In this document: positions 26,520-34,935 of the stretch, in pieces | How positions within the stretch are numbered: the stretch's first letter is position 1 | Layout of the letters: the number at the start of each line of letters is the position of its first letter | DNA from: Stomatohabitans albus | Lineage (GTDB): Bacteria; Actinomycetota; Nitriliruptoria; Euzebyales; Euzebyaceae | Assembly: GCF_036336025.1 (NCBI RefSeq) | Contig: NZ_JAYKKE010000004.1 | Coordinates: forward strand, 24,477 to 88,476 | DNA length: 64,000 bases | Reading direction: 5' to 3' | The notes under the pieces: generated by a model | What the model was told of the DNA's origin: nothing | Seen by the model: only the letters and a program-made list of their open reading frames with translations | Databases searched by the model: none | Made by a program: the position numbers and the translations under genes

Positions 26520-29273
26520 TTAGCTACAGCCGCTCGTTGACCCACAGCTCGGGCATACGTGGCAACTACCGGCACGCTGCATTACTTGACCACATCCGGC
26601 ACACATCGGTGCATCACCATAGATGTCATCAACATGTGAGGGTTCATCAACGGGTAAACGCTGTTGTCCAATGGCATCTTCGATGATTGTGGCTGGCTCA
26701 ACAGGTAGGGTCAGGCTCCCTTCGTCCAAGGAAGCGGTACGTTCCAACGTGGTGTAGATATTCATGCTCTTGCGTTGTTCTTCTGGCAAGTAATCAATAG
26801 CCAGGCGACGGAACATGTAGTCGACCAGACTTGATGAGAACCGAATATCAGGGTCATCCGTCATACCAGAGGGTTCGAAACGCTGATTAATGAACTTGGA
26901 TACATAGGCCTCTAAGGGCACCCCATATTGCAACCCTAGGCTGACACTAATGGCTAGGGAATCCATAACCCCACTGAGGGTTGACCCTTGCTTACCAAGA
27001 CGGACAAAGATCTCCCCAAGGGTGTGGTCATCGTATTCACCACTCATCATGTAGCCGTCAGCATCACCCACCCGGAAACTGACCGTTTGGCTTGGGCGTT
27101 TGTTGGGCAGCTTACGGCGAATCGGTTTACGGATAGCAGTCGGAGACGCATCAGGTGTGTCATCTTCTTTCTTGGACACACTCATCGGCTGGGCAACCTT
27201 GCAACCATCACGGTAAATAGCGATGGCCTTTAAGCCCAGTTCCCACCCACGGGTATACACATCAATGATGTCCTCAATTGAAGCTGAGTTCGGTAAGTTG
27301 ACGGTCTTAGAGATCGCACCACTCAAGAACGGCTGGCAAGCCGCCATCATATTGATATGCCCGTAGGGACTGATTGGGCGGTCACCCATCGCACAGTCAA
27401 ATACGCTGATGTGCTCATCTTTGATATGCGGTGCCCCTTCGACGGACGCATGTTCGTCGATATAGGCCAAGATGTCATATACCTCGTTTTCCTTATACCC
27501 TAAGTTCACTAAGGCGGGCTTCACGGTCTGGTTTACGATCCGCATGGAGCCACCACCAACGAGATTCTTATGCTTAACCAGCCCAAGGTCAGGCTCAATG
27601 CCGGTCGTGTCACAGTCCATCATCAGGCCAATAGTGCCGGTGGGGGCCAGCACGGTGGCTTGTGCATTGCGGATGCCATATTCAGTGCCGATGGCAATCG
27701 CCATATCCCACGCATCGGCGGCGGCATCAAGCACATTCTTAGGTGCGAGGTTGGCATCAATTACATCGACAGCGTCACGGTGCTTCTTCAATACCCGCAG
27801 CACTCCGTCACGGTCGTCGTGGTACGCCGCAAACGGACCCATGACCTTTGCAACTTCAGCGCTGAGTTCATATGCGGTCCCGGTCATAAGGGCAGTAATA
27901 GCACCAGCCCACGCACGACCAGCATCAGAGTCATAGGGCAACCCGAGGCTCATAAGCAGGCCGCCTAGGTTTGCAAATCCAAGCCCTAATTGACGGAAAG
28001 CACGGGCATTGTCACCAATGGGCTTTGTTGGGTAAGAGGAATTACCCACGATGATTTCTTGAGCCAAGAACATGACCTTGACGGCATGACGGAAGCTCTC
28101 AACATCAAAGACCCCATCTTGCTCGAACTTGCGCAAATTCAATGAGGATAAGTTGCACGCAGAGTTATCCACATGCATGTACTCACTGCACGGGTTGGAC
28201 CCGTTGATGCGTCCCGCATTGGGTGTCGTGTGCCAGTCATTGATGATGTCGTCGTACTGGATGCCAGGATCGGCACAAGCCCAAGCGGCTTCCGCAATCT
28301 CGTGCATTAATTCACGGGCAGGTAGCGTGCGTACCACATTGCCGGTGGTTACCTCACGCAGCGCAAAATCCTTATCATCGCGTACGGCTTCCATGAACTC
28401 GGCGTTCACACGCACACTGTTATTGGCATTCTGATATTGCACGCTGGCCGCATCAGCACCGTCAAGGCTCATATCAAAGCCAGCGGCAGCTAAGGCACGA
28501 CTCTTCTCTTCTTCGCGGTATTTACACCAGATGAACTCTTCAACATCGGGGTGATCGACATTGAGTATCACCATCTTGGCGGCACGACGGGTTTTACCGC
28601 CACTCTTGATTGTGCCTGCTGATGCGTCAGCACCTCGCATAAAGCTGACCGGGCCACTGGCTTGGCCACCACCTTTAAGGGTTTCTACAGAACTGCGAAT
28701 ATTGGAAAGGTTGACCCCTGAACCTGAGCCGCCCTTGAAGATCGTGCCTTCTTCGACATACCAGTTCAGGATTGAGCTCATCGTGTCTTCAACGCTGAGA
28801 ATGAAACAGGCTGAGCATTGCGGTTCGTCTTCAACCCCGCAGTTGAACCAAACCGGAGAATTAAAGGCTGCTTTCTGATTAACCAGGAGGTGTTTTAATT
28901 CCTGGTTGAAGTGTTCTGCGGATTCTTCGGTATCAAAGTAGCCATCTTTGAGTCCCCAGTCCGTGATCGTGTCAGCCACACGGTCAATCATCTGACGTAC
29001 GCTGTATTCACGCTCATCCGTTCCAAGGTGACCACGGAAATACTTCTGGCTAACGATATTGGTCGCATTCATCGACCAAGTTTTGGGGAACTCAACATTG
29101 CGCTGTTCGAACGCAATATCACCAGTCTTCCAATCAGTTAATACCGCGTCGCGAGATTCCCATTCGACTTCATCGTAGGGATGAACACCAGGTTTCGTGA
29201 AATGACGGTGAAAGGTCAGACCGTGGTTAAACAAAGCGTTGACGGTCGTACTTGTGGGTGCGGGGTGTACCAC
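26520..29273 (-). CDS. nrdJ: Adenosylcobalamin-dependent (class II) ribonucleotide reductase
   Basis: A 917-residue class II RNR that reduces ribonucleotides using a radical formed from adenosylcobalamin. The catalytic barrel includes NCGVEDEPQCSACFILSVED, SNPCSEYMHVDNSACNLSS and the allosteric GSGSGVNLSNIRSS region. The C-terminus has a zinc-ribbon-like tail with six cysteines (CAGCGQVMQ, CHVCPSCGS) near 895-915, usual for long NrdJ. An open frame extends to 29348, but AGGAG six nt before the GTG at 29273 supports that start. It is the only RNR in the window; nrdR is divergent, and the shared region carries NrdR and DnaA boxes. Activity depends on B12, matching the riboswitch-controlled uptake locus at 33-38 kb. 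Confidence 0.95.
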   Translation of the reverse strand: MVHPAPTSTTVNALFNHGLTFHRHFTKPGVHPYDEVEWESRDAVLTDWKTGDIAFEQRNVEFPKTWSMNATNIVSQKYFRGHLGTDEREYSVRQMIDRVADTITDWGLKDGYFDTEESAEHFNQELKHLLVNQKAAFNSPVWFNCGVEDEPQCSACFILSVEDTMSSILNWYVEEGTIFKGGSGSGVNLSNIRSSVETLKGGGQASGPVSFMRGADASAGTIKSGGKTRRAAKMVILNVDHPDVEEFIWCKYREEEKSRALAAAGFDMSLDGADAASVQYQNANNSVRVNAEFMEAVRDDKDFALREVTTGNVVRTLPARELMHEIAEAAWACADPGIQYDDIINDWHTTPNAGRINGSNPCSEYMHVDNSACNLSSLNLRKFEQDGVFDVESFRHAVKVMFLAQEIIVGNSSYPTKPIGDNARAFRQLGLGFANLGGLLMSLGLPYDSDAGRAWAGAITALMTGTAYELSAEVAKVMGPFAAYHDDRDGVLRVLKKHRDAVDVIDANLAPKNVLDAAADAWDMAIAIGTEYGIRNAQATVLAPTGTIGLMMDCDTTGIEPDLGLVKHKNLVGGGSMRIVNQTVKPALVNLGYKENEVYDILAYIDEHASVEGAPHIKDEHISVFDCAMGDRPISPYGHINMMAACQPFLSGAISKTVNLPNSASIEDIIDVYTRGWELGLKAIAIYRDGCKVAQPMSVSKKEDDTPDASPTAIRKPIRRKLPNKRPSQTVSFRVGDADGYMMSGEYDDHTLGEIFVRLGKQGSTLSGVMDSLAISVSLGLQYGVPLEAYVSKFINQRFEPSGMTDDPDIRFSSSLVDYMFRRLAIDYLPEEQRKSMNIYTTLERTASLDEGSLTLPVEPATIIEDAIGQQRLPVDEPSHVDDIYGDAPMCAGCGQVMQRAGSCHVCPSCGSTSGCS

Positions 29274-29423
29274 GATGAGCTCCTGAATTAGGTGGTTCCT
29301 TTTCGTACAAGTGGCCGAAATGACCAACCTGTACCAAGACTTAAACAAAGGCGGTGGTGTGAATCACATGCGTGAAATTCCACCGGGGGAATCAATACGT
29401 TACTTCATAACTTTTGCGTCGCT

Positions 29424-29439
29424 ACACCACATATTGGGC
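29424..29439. promoter_or_regulatory. NrdR box 1
   Basis: ACACCACATATTGGGC matches the core of the NrdR box consensus (ACAC-A-ATAT-TG). It is placed 31 bp from box 2 (start to start), the three-helical-turn spacing known for NrdR box pairs. Confidence 0.6.
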
Positions 29440-29454
29440 GATAATTACTCACAA

Positions 29455-29470
29455 CCACTATATGTTGTGG
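29455..29470. promoter_or_regulatory. NrdR box 2
   Basis: CCACTATATGTTGTGG is a near-ideal NrdR box, and it sits in a larger AACCAC-N8-GTGGTT dyad (29453-29472). It lies between the divergent nrdJ and nrdR genes, so it could serve either promoter. Confidence 0.7.
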
Positions 29471-29530
29471 TTGACGTTCGCGTTATCAAGGTCTTACCCG
29501 TTGTACCGTAGGGACAGGAAAATTTTTTCT

Positions 29531-29539
29531 TGTGGATAA
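29531..29539. promoter_or_regulatory. DnaA box upstream of nrdR
   Basis: TGTGGATAA is the exact complement of the consensus DnaA box TTATCCACA. A second exact copy is 63 bp away. Confidence 0.45.
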
Positions 29540-29593
29540 AACTGGCCAATAATCGCTACGACAACAGGAAAACTGCACGTTCTTTGCACAACC

Positions 29594-29602
29594 TGTGGAT
29601 AA
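29594..29602. promoter_or_regulatory. Second DnaA box upstream of nrdR
   Basis: A second exact TGTGGATAA in the same orientation. One-mismatch copies follow at 29626-29634 (TGTGGAGAA) and a two-mismatch copy at 29646-29654. Confidence 0.45.
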
Positions 29603-29665
29603 GCTGTTGATGAGCGATAAAAACCTGTGGAGAACCGACAAAACACGTGGAGAAAGGGTGCATAC

Positions 29666-30148
29666 ATGCGCTGCCCGTATTGCAATGGCCCGTCCAATCG
29701 GGTAATCGATTCTCGAACCCATGCCAACGACACGGCCATTCGCCGCCGCCGTGCCTGTGACGGTTGCGGGCAACGCTTCACCACGAGCGAACGTGTGGAA
29801 TATGCGAACTTGATCGTCCATAAACGCAATGGCACGACCCAGGCGTTTGACCCCGAACAGATTCGGTCCGGTATGGCCAAAGCATGTACAGAACTTGAAC
29901 TTGATGATGACCACCTTCGTATGGCCACGGGCAAGGTTGTTGCAAAAGTTCGTAGTGCGCACCGCCAGAGTGTGACTAGCGCTGAAATTGGTGACTATGT
30001 CCTGGAAGCGCTGCGAGAAATCAGTCCTGTTGCGTGGCTTCGATTTGCCAGCGTGTACCAAAAGTTCACCTCCACCCAAGACTTTCAACGTGCCCTTGCT
30101 GAACTGACACCTGAGCAGCACCTCCAAACAAACGACGTACAGCCGTAA
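29666..30148 (+). CDS. nrdR: Transcriptional repressor NrdR
   Basis: A 160-residue zinc-ribbon/ATP-cone repressor of ribonucleotide reductase genes. The four zinc cysteines are C3, C6, C31 and C34 (RCPYC and CDGCG), and the ATP-cone begins with VHKRNGTTQAFDPEQI. The ATP cone senses ATP/dATP. The frame is open from a GTG at 29627, but the family begins at MRCPYC. It is divergent from nrdJ, its likely target, and convergent with the LysM gene. Confidence 0.95.
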   Translation: MRCPYCNGPSNRVIDSRTHANDTAIRRRRACDGCGQRFTTSERVEYANLIVHKRNGTTQAFDPEQIRSGMAKACTELELDDDHLRMATGKVVAKVRSAHRQSVTSAEIGDYVLEALREISPVAWLRFASVYQKFTSTQDFQRALAELTPEQHLQTNDVQP

Positions 30149-30168
30149 GCGGTGTGGTGCCAGCTACC

Positions 30169-30591
30169 TCATTTGTACTTGGGTATAGCGATCACTTGAC
30201 CAGCAAAAATAGCGTCGGAGGGCATGTCGTTATAGCGCACAACCTCGCGGACCCACTGCCCCTGGTCTATCCCATCAGGACGATGGAGTGCACTCACTGC
30301 CCATAGGGTGTCACCCCGAGATACGGTGACGAGCACAACCCCTTGTGGCGGGCCAGCGTGGGACACGGCGGCCACTGGGGATGATTGCCTAATGACAAGG
30401 GCACTCGAGGGCTGACGGAGTTGCAAGAGATACCACAGCGCACTGACAACAAGTACGCCGGCACATATCCCTGCGATGAGGCGAGGCACCGCGCCTGATG
30501 CCCGATGGATACCAGCCCGGTGACGCTGACTCCGTGCACTCTCGGCTTGAACGGGGGCAGGGAAGATGGGCAATGGAGCATGATCAGCCAT
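30169..30591 (-). CDS. LysM membrane protein divergent from lexA (YneA-like candidate)
   Basis: A 140-residue protein with a cytoplasmic N-terminus, one membrane helix (about 36-57) and an extracytoplasmic LysM domain (87-137, VTVSRGDTLWAVS to GQVIAIP) that binds peptidoglycan. The start at 30591 is fixed by AGGAGG; an open extension to 30696 is not. In many Gram-positive bacteria the LysM gene next to lexA (yneA, divS-type) is an SOS-induced division inhibitor. Here the nearest SOS box is 44 bp upstream of the start. That role is inferred from position and domain content. Confidence 0.8.
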   Translation of the reverse strand: MADHAPLPIFPAPVQAESARSQRHRAGIHRASGAVPRLIAGICAGVLVVSALWYLLQLRQPSSALVIRQSSPVAAVSHAGPPQGVVLVTVSRGDTLWAVSALHRPDGIDQGQWVREVVRYNDMPSDAIFAGQVIAIPKYK

Positions 30592-30634
30592 GGTTTTCGA
30601 CCTCCTGTCGCGGGGAATACTTGACTGTGCAATC

Positions 30635-30646
30635 GAACTGTTGTTC
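30635..30646. promoter_or_regulatory. SOS box (LexA operator)
   Basis: GAACTGTTGTTC, i.e. GAAC-N4-GTTC, within TCGAACTGTTGTTCAC. It lies between the divergent LysM and lexA genes. Confidence 0.8.
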
Positions 30647-30664
30647 ACTAGACTCACTATAAAA

Positions 30665-30676
30665 GAACAGGTGTAC
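30665..30676. promoter_or_regulatory. Weak second SOS box
   Basis: GAACAGGTGTAC differs from GAAC-N4-GTTC by one base and is 30 bp from the first box. Confidence 0.35.
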
Positions 30677-30770
30677 GATTGCAGAAAATAAACCAATATT
30701 TTCTTAAATTGTTCTATTTATACTGTTTCCAAGCTATTTATCGTTTGCACAACACGGCTCAAGGATTCCT

Positions 30771-31448
30771 ATGTCCCCTCAACCAAACCCCACAGACCAC
30801 ATGCCCGACCTCCTCACTCCTCGGCAGCAGCGCATCATGGAGTGCATCGGGCAGTTTGTGTCTACCCACGGGTTTCCACCCACCGTGCGCGAAATATGTG
30901 AACGTGTGGGGTTAAGTAGCCCCTCAAGCGTGCATAGTCAATTGCGCACCCTTGAAGAGATGGGGTACTTAAATCGAAATGCATCACTCCCCCGTGCGAT
31001 GGAACTCTTACCCAAGGCCTATGATCACCTTGGCATCGTGAACCCAACGCTGACAGGCACATCCGTACCAATTCCGTTAGTTGGTGCGATTGCCGCCGGT
31101 GCCCCAATCTTGGCCGAGGAACATATTGATGAATATATTTCCCTCCCCGAATCCATTGTCGGTGATGGCACCCTTTTTGCTCTCACCGTGCGCGGCGAAT
31201 CCATGATCGAAGCCGGTGTCTTACCTGGTGACACGGTCATCGTTCGCCAGCAGCAACAAGTTGAACAAGGCGAGATGTGTGCTGCACTCATTGAGGATGG
31301 GGCAACGGTCAAGTACTTCCGTCGAACTCGGGCAGGAGATGTATTTCTCGACCCCGCAAACGAGTACTACGAACCCATTCCCTTAACTCCTGAGCAGGTG
31401 AGTGCAGCGATCATGGGCAAAGTCGTAGCTGTCTTACGAAAGGTATAG
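30771..31448 (+). CDS. lexA: LexA repressor
   Basis: A 225-residue SOS repressor. The winged helix-turn-helix covers about 14-75 (TPRQQRIMECIGQFV, PPTVREICERVGLSSPSSV). The self-cleavage site is A109-G110 in AIAAGAPI, and the catalytic dyad is S144 (RGESMIEAG) and K181 (ATVKYF). AAGGA precedes the ATG; an internal ATG at codon 11 is possible. A TATACT -10 box is at 30719-30724, and SOS boxes lie upstream, so it is autoregulated. RecA, which triggers its cleavage, is encoded about 11 kb away. Confidence 0.96.
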   Translation: MSPQPNPTDHMPDLLTPRQQRIMECIGQFVSTHGFPPTVREICERVGLSSPSSVHSQLRTLEEMGYLNRNASLPRAMELLPKAYDHLGIVNPTLTGTSVPIPLVGAIAAGAPILAEEHIDEYISLPESIVGDGTLFALTVRGESMIEAGVLPGDTVIVRQQQQVEQGEMCAALIEDGATVKYFRRTRAGDVFLDPANEYYEPIPLTPEQVSAAIMGKVVAVLRKV

Positions 31449-31470
31449 CGAGGCGTTTCACACCCTCGGG

Positions 31471-32916
31471 TCAGGCATCTGGGCTATCGTCGTCTGCCCA
31501 CGGCCATATCTCGAGATATGGCCGTAATTGATGGCCAACGGACCGCGGAACGTTGGCGATCAGCCACGTACCATCTTCGCGATCATCACGTTCCAGCACT
31601 TCCCCTTCCTGGTGTGCAAGCGCGACCAGCTGCGCCTGATCGTAAGGTACGAGGGCACGAATAACGCGACGATAGGGCGGTAAATTATTAGCAATGAGGT
31701 TGATCAGTTCATCAATACCTTCACCGGTAATTGCACTGACCACCCGCACTTGGTGACCGCGTGCAACCGCTTCACGACGTAACCGTTCGAGTTCGTCTGC
31801 CTCAGCACGATCTGCCTTATTCAACACAAGGACACGGGGTTGTTGATCGGCCCCGATCTCTTCAAGCACATCATCCACGGCGATCATGTGGGCTTCAGCC
31901 TCGGGGTGACTGGCATCGACAACATGGAGTAACAAATCACCCGTAATCGTGTCCTCGAGCGTGCTCTTAAATGCCTCCACTAATGGGGTTGGAAGCTTGC
32001 GCACAAAGCCAACCGTGTCGGTCAACACCGGTGTACGACCGTCAGGGAGATGTAACTGGCGTGCTGTCGTATCCAAGGTAGCAAAGAGCTGATCGGCGAC
32101 CAGGACGTCAGCTCCGGTCATCGCGTTCATAAGCGTTGACTTACCGGCATTCGTGTAACCAACTAAGGCAACCGATGGGATACGGTTCTCTCGCCGCTGT
32201 TTTGACTTAACTCGACGAATACGCTCAGCGTCCTTTAAATCTCGCTTCAATTTGGTGATACGCCGATTCAATTTACGCCGGTCAACTTCAAGCTGACTTT
32301 CTCCAGGACCGCGGGTACCTATCCCACCGGCCTGACGGCTCAATGCATCACCCCAACCACGCAGCCGCGGCAGTAAATACTGCAACTGGGCAAGCTCGAC
32401 TTGAGCGGCACCTTCTTGACTGGATGCGTGCTGGGCAAAGATATCCAAAATAACAATGGTCCGGTCCAAAACCTTCACGCCGAGGCGCTCTTCAAGGTTG
32501 CGCTGTTGGGCCGGTGATAAATCTTGGTCAAAGACCACCGCGTCGGCGCCTTCAGCTTTGACAAGATCACGAAGCTCAGACACTTTCCCGCGCCCGATGA
32601 AGGTTGCGACATCGGGGCGTTCACGGCGTTGGATTACGCGGCCAACGCTTTCCCCACCTGCGGTATTGAGCAACAACTCAAGTTCGTCCAGGCTGGCATC
32701 CACCATTGCACTGGTTTCCCCGGGTGCATGGAGGGCCACAAGGATTGCCTCGTCAACCTTCCGGAAGATCGCAACACCTTCTCGTGGTGCGTCATCACCG
32801 ATACGCTCGGCCAGCAACCGACGGCGTTCGGCACGGCGCAGCTCTAAGCGACCTTCTTCTACCTCGCGGCGGAGTTCTTCTACTTCTTGGGCACGCAAGG
32901 AAGAAAGATCACTCAC
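31471..32916 (-). CDS. hflX: Ribosome-associated GTPase HflX
   Basis: A 481-residue GTPase that binds the 50S subunit and splits stalled or heat-damaged ribosomes. G1 GYTNAGKST, G3 DTVGFVRKLP and G4 NKAD are clear. The N-terminal HflX domain contains FIGRGKVSEL and VFDQDLSPAQQRNLE, and GGIGTRGPGESQLE precedes the coiled region. It begins with GTG, with AAGGA seven nt upstream. In related genomes dapF is next to hflX; here 5.3 kb carrying the cobalamin locus lies between them. Confidence 0.94.
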   Translation of the reverse strand: MSDLSSLRAQEVEELRREVEEGRLELRRAERRRLLAERIGDDAPREGVAIFRKVDEAILVALHAPGETSAMVDASLDELELLLNTAGGESVGRVIQRRERPDVATFIGRGKVSELRDLVKAEGADAVVFDQDLSPAQQRNLEERLGVKVLDRTIVILDIFAQHASSQEGAAQVELAQLQYLLPRLRGWGDALSRQAGGIGTRGPGESQLEVDRRKLNRRITKLKRDLKDAERIRRVKSKQRRENRIPSVALVGYTNAGKSTLMNAMTGADVLVADQLFATLDTTARQLHLPDGRTPVLTDTVGFVRKLPTPLVEAFKSTLEDTITGDLLLHVVDASHPEAEAHMIAVDDVLEEIGADQQPRVLVLNKADRAEADELERLRREAVARGHQVRVVSAITGEGIDELINLIANNLPPYRRVIRALVPYDQAQLVALAHQEGEVLERDDREDGTWLIANVPRSVGHQLRPYLEIWPWADDDSPDA

Positions 32917-33089
32917 ACAACATCCTTTCCGGGACTTTCAGTACATCACCAAGTATAGGGAGGTCCGACTGAAGGGGGCAAGGATCACACTGGCACTACC
33001 AATTGCACCCTCACCGCGTTCGCAATGGCCTGCACGCATCAGTCCCGGGCCAGATTCAGTTATGAACAGCGCATCAATACGATCCGCTG

Positions 33090-33905
33090 TCAATCGGTCG
33101 TGCCACTCCAAAGCACACGAAGCCGGTCATCTTCTTGTGTATTTGCCTCCACACGGAACACATCGGCCATATGCTGCGAGGTCAGGGTTGAGCGTGTGGT
33201 TCCGCCGTCAATACGCAGCCCTTGGTCGAGGATAACGACCTCATCACAGTACGCGGCCGCCATATCAAGGTCGTGGATCACAATAATCGTGGTCAACCCA
33301 AGGTCTCGAATAAGATTCAAAAACGAAATCTGATTGTTAAGGTCTAAGTGATTGGTTGGCTCGTCAAGGCCGAGAATCTGCGGTTCCTGGGCAAGGGCCC
33401 TTGCCAGATGCACCCGCTGTCGTTCCCCACCAGACAAGCCGTTCCATGTGCGATCAGCGAGGTGGGCGAGTTTCACCGTTTGCAAACTCTTATCAATAAT
33501 GGCCGAGGTTTCTTCGCCTTTGGTTGTCCATTGGTTTGAGTGAGGAATACGCCCAAGCGCAACCACCTGACGCACCGTCAAGTCCACATCGGCATGCTGA
33601 TGTTGTTCAACATACGCAATGACTTTGGCCCGATCCTTAGGCCCGATGCGATGAATGTTACGTCCATTCAGGCGAACCTTGCCTTTTGTAGGCATCAAAG
33701 TGCCACACATTGCACGCAGCAACGTTGTTTTCCCGGCTCCGTTGGGGCCAAGTAAGCCAGTGATTTTGCCTACTGGCACATCAACAGAAACATCGGTCAA
33801 GATGCGGGTTGAGCCAATGGTCACATGGATGCCTTCGGCATGCCAGCTCTCGATTGGTTGGGAAACATCGTACGGTTTAGGTCTGAGTGTAAATACACCT
33901 GCCAT
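33090..33905 (-). CDS. ABC transporter ATPase, cobalamin/siderophore type (BtuD/FecE-like)
   Basis: A 271-residue ATPase of the iron/B12 importer family. Walker A GPNGAGKTTL, signature LSGGERQRV, Walker B ILGLDEPTNHLD and the switch histidine in IVIHDLDMA are intact. An open extension to 33938 exists; I chose the ATG at 33905 because it overlaps the permease stop codon (TGATG). It is the last gene of the riboswitch-led operon, so B12 or a B12 precursor is the most likely cargo. Iron-siderophore uptake remains possible from sequence. Confidence 0.88.
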   Translation of the reverse strand: MAGVFTLRPKPYDVSQPIESWHAEGIHVTIGSTRILTDVSVDVPVGKITGLLGPNGAGKTTLLRAMCGTLMPTKGKVRLNGRNIHRIGPKDRAKVIAYVEQHQHADVDLTVRQVVALGRIPHSNQWTTKGEETSAIIDKSLQTVKLAHLADRTWNGLSGGERQRVHLARALAQEPQILGLDEPTNHLDLNNQISFLNLIRDLGLTTIIVIHDLDMAAAYCDEVVILDQGLRIDGGTTRSTLTSQHMADVFRVEANTQEDDRLRVLWSGTTD

Positions 33906-34933
33906 CAGGGTCGCCCGCCTCTCCGCCATATCAACCATGCCAATAAGGGTGCGCCAACCACTGCGGTGACTACACCGACTGGAATCTCCCTACTGGGTAC
34001 CAGCGCTCGTGACGCGGTATCAGACCACAGCATAAAAAGGGCACCTAAAAGTGGGCTGAGTACCATGATGGCAGCATATTGCCCGCCAAAGATCATACGC
34101 ACGATATGGGGGATAATCAGCCCAATAAAGCCGATGGGACCAACCGTTGCCACCGTCACTGAGGCCACAAGGGCCGAGCCAATAAGCACAACCGAACGGG
34201 TCCGCTCAACATTGATGCCCAGTGATGCTGCAGAGGTATCGCCTAGTGCCATGGCGTCCAAAGGCTTGATCAGCCATATACCGGCAATAGCAGAGATGAT
34301 CCCTACACCGATGGTGATCACCGCGTCACCCCAGCGCACCCCGGCGAACGATCCCATCGTCCAGTTCAATACCGCAACGGCTGCATCTTTGGTTGCAAAC
34401 ACCATGATGGCGAGCGATACATAGGCCGCACAGAGCTGCCCGACAACCACACCAGCCAAGATTGTGCGCGTTCCAGAGGCTTCCATAAGCCGGCCACCTA
34501 CTAAGAGCATGACCATGCCCAAGGCACCAAGGCCTCCAAGTAGTGCCGCGACAAACATCACGATTTTCATTGGTCCGGCCCCTTGCCCGACCCCAAAGAC
34601 AATAACCGTAACTGCGCCCACACTAGCGCCTGAGGAAATACCGAGCAGGTATGGATCAGCCAGAATATTGCGGGTGACCCGCTGCAAACCGGCACCTGCG
34701 ACGGCCAAAATGGACCCAACCGCGAGGGCAGCCACAATGCGTGGGGCTCTCAGTTCCCACACAATCTGTTCATACAGCTGGTCGCTTGGTGCACCAGCAT
34801 TCAACCCGAGGTGACCCGCAATAACCGTGATCACCTCATGGGTGGGGAGGCTTACCGACCCTACCCCTAGTGCCAAGATGGCACTAACGATAAGGGCCGC
34901 GATTAGGCCGGCGATAACCACCAGCCGTTTCAT
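33905..34933 (-). CDS. ABC transporter permease, FecCD/BtuC family
   Basis: A 342-residue polytopic permease of the FecCD/BtuC family, expected to form a homodimer with about ten helices per subunit. Recognisable blocks: LRAPRIVAALAVGSILAVAG, DPYLLGISSGASVGAV and the C-terminal GPIGFIGLIIPHIVRMIFGG. The start is 2 nt after the binding-protein stop. Located downstream of a cobalamin riboswitch, so corrinoid transport is the favoured role. Confidence 0.92.
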   Translation of the reverse strand: MKRLVVIAGLIAALIVSAILALGVGSVSLPTHEVITVIAGHLGLNAGAPSDQLYEQIVWELRAPRIVAALAVGSILAVAGAGLQRVTRNILADPYLLGISSGASVGAVTVIVFGVGQGAGPMKIVMFVAALLGGLGALGMVMLLVGGRLMEASGTRTILAGVVVGQLCAAYVSLAIMVFATKDAAVAVLNWTMGSFAGVRWGDAVITIGVGIISAIAGIWLIKPLDAMALGDTSAASLGINVERTRSVVLIGSALVASVTVATVGPIGFIGLIIPHIVRMIFGGQYAAIMVLSPLLGALFMLWSDTASRALVPSREIPVGVVTAVVGAPLLAWLIWRRGGRP

Positions 34934-34935
34934 GG

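Noticed and set aside
28165..28173. Another exact DnaA box
   Set aside because: It lies inside nrdJ where the bases encode the conserved VDNS residues, so coding constraint explains it.
29486..30127. A 213-codon minus-strand frame over nrdR
   Set aside because: Antisense to a strongly recognisable repressor and with no domain of its own.
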